From: Lytechinus variegatus
Taxonomy: Eukaryota; Echinodermata; Echinoidea; Temnopleuroida; Toxopneustidae
Length of the DNA stretch: 64,000 nucleotides
Assembly: GCF_018143015.1 (NCBI RefSeq)
Contig: NC_054757.1
Span: 2,032,001-2,096,000 of the forward strand
Direction of reading: 5' to 3'
Position numbers and translations under genes: made by a program. Shown here piece after piece: positions 62,301-64,000 of the stretch. Positions within the stretch are counted from its first letter, which is position 1; every line of letters starts with the position of its first letter. The notes below the pieces were generated by a model. The model was not told the origin of the DNA and did no database searches. It worked only from the letters and a program-made list of their open reading frames with translations.

Positions 62301-62697
62301 GCTATAAAATGGCAAATATTGACAAAATATTACATAATGATTGCTACATTAATCAAAGTAGGCCTAAATTTAATGTGGTTTTAAGATGCGTGATAATTGA
62401 TTTTCTTTGACTGATTTTTTTTCTTCAATTTTAACAATAAAATTGCAAAATATTGCAGTAAAATAAAATCTTTGTCTTCTTATAATGCATGTGATCTCTG
62501 CAGTGAAAGTTATCAAGCGAGACATTCAACATCCTTGCTTGACCCCCCCCCCCCCCTCGATGTTGTAGTGGTGACTCGAGTTGCAGCATTCATAACGTAA
62601 AACATATTCTAAAGTTATTTCATGTTAATTTGATTTTTTGTCTCAGCTACCGAAGCCGACAGATCTGAATACAATCGTTTACACAAGTGGAACAACG
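56396..62697 (+). CDS. ACSL: Long-chain acyl-CoA synthetase, copy B (first seven coding exons in window)
   Basis: Same enzyme family as copy A, read from its 5' side. Exons: 56396-56582 (likely start ATG 56406), 57284-57398, 58192-58259, 58721-58822, 60752-60851, 61659-61873, 62647-62697; it continues past the window. All join in phase. Visible ACSL landmarks are YSDVTTLYEGFQRG, GQPYQWISFSQVEERARLFG (a segment matching the human PYEWLSYKQV region), GIFSQNRPE, YSMVSVPLYTSLG, AVVVMDL and YTSGTT. The first exon encodes 59 residues from ATG and lacks an obvious hydrophobic anchor, unlike many animal ACSLs. An acceptor before the ATG implies a 5' untranslated exon or an alternative N-terminus upstream. 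In the 215-bp exon about 28 of 72 residues match copy A. The last donor is one base earlier than in copy A. Confidence 0.9.
56679..57060. mobile_element. piggyBac-like MITE, family 3, left arm only
   Basis: It starts AGGACAAGTCCACCCCAACA like 34880 and continues with GAAAAATCCAACAAGC and CTGTTTCTTTTGTATTTTAT. The left flank is TTAT. No matching right arm follows. It lies in the first ACSL-B intron. Confidence 0.65.
57830..57895 (-). repeat. SINE 3' end fragment
   Basis: On the minus strand it reads AAAGCGCTG-like and TATAAG words ending in ATTATTATTATT, as in the SINE tails at 22431 and 31402. Confidence 0.45.
57943..58178. mobile_element. CACTGTAAAAAC / GTGTTAAC MITE
   Basis: It starts ACACTGTAAAAACAACTGTG and ends CCGGTTAACACAGTTTTTC, with GGTGTTAA/TTAACACC words throughout. 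Same style as 54791-55033. It ends about a dozen bases before the ACSL-B exon at 58192. Confidence 0.65.
58332..58445. repeat. Fragment of the GTGTTAACACC MITE family
   Basis: It contains AACACCGATAGTGTTAAAAC and CTAAACTGGTAATGTTTCAA like the centre of 54791-55033. The left and right ends are lost. Confidence 0.55.
58860..59085. repeat. Diverged GTGTTAACACC element
   Basis: ACCACCGGTGTTATACAG, ATTTAACACCGTTGC and a right end TTTTTTTACAGTGCG echo the CACTG-ended MITEs. Arms are too diverged to pair confidently. Confidence 0.45.
59103..60103. mobile_element. 1-kb TA-flanked element with TAGAGTGCGTA ends
   Basis: Left TAGAGTGCGTATCAAAAAAA and right TTTTTTTATATACGCACTGT form imperfect TIRs, followed inward by AGTTTACACTT and AAGTGTAA. 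TA lies on both sides, the mariner/Tc1 target. Open frames inside (up to 100 codons) do not look like transposase. It lies in the ACSL-B intron 58823-60751. Confidence 0.65.
61316..61561. mobile_element. CAGTAGCGTA...TACGCCACTG MITE
   Basis: The ends pair, and the pairing extends outward as ATAGG/CCTAT, so the duplication cannot be separated from the TIR. The interior has AAAAGAGAAAAGG and a T run. It ends about 100 bases before the ACSL-B exon at 61659. Confidence 0.6.
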
Positions 62698-63029
62698 GTG
62701 AGTAAAACAATTTTGGAATGCTCTTCCAGGCAAGCAAAAACTGTTAACAATTTTCTTCAGCTTGAAGAAGCACCTAAAAGTGGAATCTAATCAAGAACAG
62801 TACACAGCACACATTTTGTACAGTTGGTTTCTAGTATTGTAGATTATGTAGGTTATGTTAAAATATTATCTTGTTTAATATATTAGGTAGATTATCGTTT
62901 GCTTCAGGTGTTTACAAATTATTTGACCGATGGATATTTCTTTTCACCATATTCCAGTACTTGTCGTACTTTATACTTTTTGTTGTTACAACATGTTAAT
63001 GTTTTATACTAACAATGCCCATTGGAAAT

Positions 63030-63258
63030 AAGCATCAAGGTGAACTCTTAGAAAAAAGGTTCTTAGAGGTTTTCTGTATATACCTGTGCCGTATTTGGAA
63101 TATTTAAAAGGTTCCCTGAAAAGTTCTAAACAGCCATTTGTAGGTTCTTTATATTTTCTATAGTTCTTGAGCACGTAAAGAACCTTATTGGGAGCCCTTT
63201 ATTGAGGGCTCCAAATACGGGAAAAAAGGTTTACAATTCATTCCTTTTTTGAGTGGTG
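63030..63258. repeat. AAAAAAGGTTC foldback repeat
   Basis: CTCTTAGAAAAAAGGTTC on the left and CATTCCTTTTTTGAGTGG on the right pair weakly. Inner words AGAGGTTTTC, AAAGGTTCCCTG and AAAGAACCTTATTGGGAG form alternative pairs, and GAGCCC/GGGCTC closes a small hairpin near 63190-63212. Non-coding. Confidence 0.45.
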
Positions 63259-63399
63259 CTCAGGGGATTTGCTTGTGCCTTAATCATTATCGTGTTATTT
63301 TCCAAAGGATCAGAAAAAAGGACGAAACCACAATTTGACAGGAATAAATAGTAGTGTGTATGAAATCTCTATATTGATAAATAAATCACGGGATTACAA

Positions 63400-64000
63400 C
63401 AGGGGCGTCGATCCATTTTTCAGATTGGGGGTGGGGGCAAAATCATGAATCATCTTTCCAAAAGGCGGTCGATCACACAAAATAAACAAACTCTCTCTCA
63501 CACAAACACATATGCCAATATATATTATATGACTCATGAGATAGAGACACATATCTCACCAACAAATCAATGCGAGCGCGAAGCGCGAGCTTACAATTTC
63601 TTTATATTCTGACCTGAAAGCTTTATATTCTAAGCATTTTTGGTACTAATGATTAAGATGGGTATCTAAAAAAAACGATAGATGCCCACGCGAAGCGCGA
63701 GCTGAAAATTTAGATATTTCAATCTGAAATAAATAGTTTAATGGACGTTTTTAATAGAGAACAGGATATATATCCAACAAAAGATTATTGCAAATCGAAG
63801 TTGGAGTTCTTTTGAGGTTTAGAACTGAAAACGGGACATTCTATTCACCTATTTGATCGTGAAAAGTATGGGTTTTGCTACAGAAATGATGCGAGCGCAA
63901 AGCGAGCTGAATTTTTTTTATATTCCAATCTGAAAAGCGGACATTTTGAGCACGATTTTAGACAAAGAACAAGTTGTGTATCTCAATCTCGTTTGCTGAT
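63400..64000 (+). repeat. CAGGGGCGTCGATCCA end plus GCGAGCGCGAAGCGCGAGC tandem units
   Basis: A CAGGGGCGTCGATCC edge is followed from 63570 by units ATGCGAGCGCGAAGCGCGAG, ATATTCTGACCTGAAA, TTGGTACTAA, about 110-180 bp apart, like those at 15420-16345. The combination suggests one element with internal tandem repeats. It runs off the window. Confidence 0.6.

Overview
The window is animal nuclear DNA, most likely from an echinoderm and probably a sea urchin. Short exons with GT-AG introns sit in AT-rich sequence packed with microsatellites, tRNA-derived SINEs, inverted-repeat (MITE-like) elements and a Ty3/Gypsy retrotransposon whose domain order is known from deuterostomes. The species assignment is inference; the gene structures are read from splice signals, phases and protein motifs.

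Layout. (1) Positions 1790-28795 (+) hold the last 15 coding exons of a long-chain acyl-CoA synthetase gene (ACSL copy A); its 5' exons lie left of the window. (2) One intron of that gene (2426-14942) contains a complete alpha-tubulin gene on the same strand: start codon 5597-5599, exons 10042-10264, 10890-11038 and 11431-12408, 450 residues. (3) Positions 28796-56395 are a 27.6 kb gene-poor stretch. It holds a high-copy repeat with internal monomers, SINEs, foldback elements and three tandem copies of a roughly 2.3-2.7 kb unit carrying a tRNA-Gly(UCC) on the minus strand. The first unit is interrupted by a TTAA-flanked MITE and by a young LTR retrotransposon (35854-39896). (4) Positions 56396-62697 (+) hold the first seven recognised coding exons of a second ACSL gene (copy B), which runs off the right edge.

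The two ACSL genes are a head-to-tail tandem pair with nearly the same intron positions and phases but strongly diverged protein, so the duplication is old. ACSL enzymes activate long-chain fatty acids to acyl-CoA at the endoplasmic reticulum or outer mitochondrial membrane. Alpha-tubulin is the microtubule subunit; its position in an ACSL intron appears to be genomic nesting, with no known functional link.

Most of the remaining sequence is repeats. Several show clear target duplications: TTAA, TAA, TA, 5-bp, 8-bp and one perfect 16-bp case. Several nested insertions give a relative order of events. No bacterial genes, CRISPR arrays or rRNA genes were seen.
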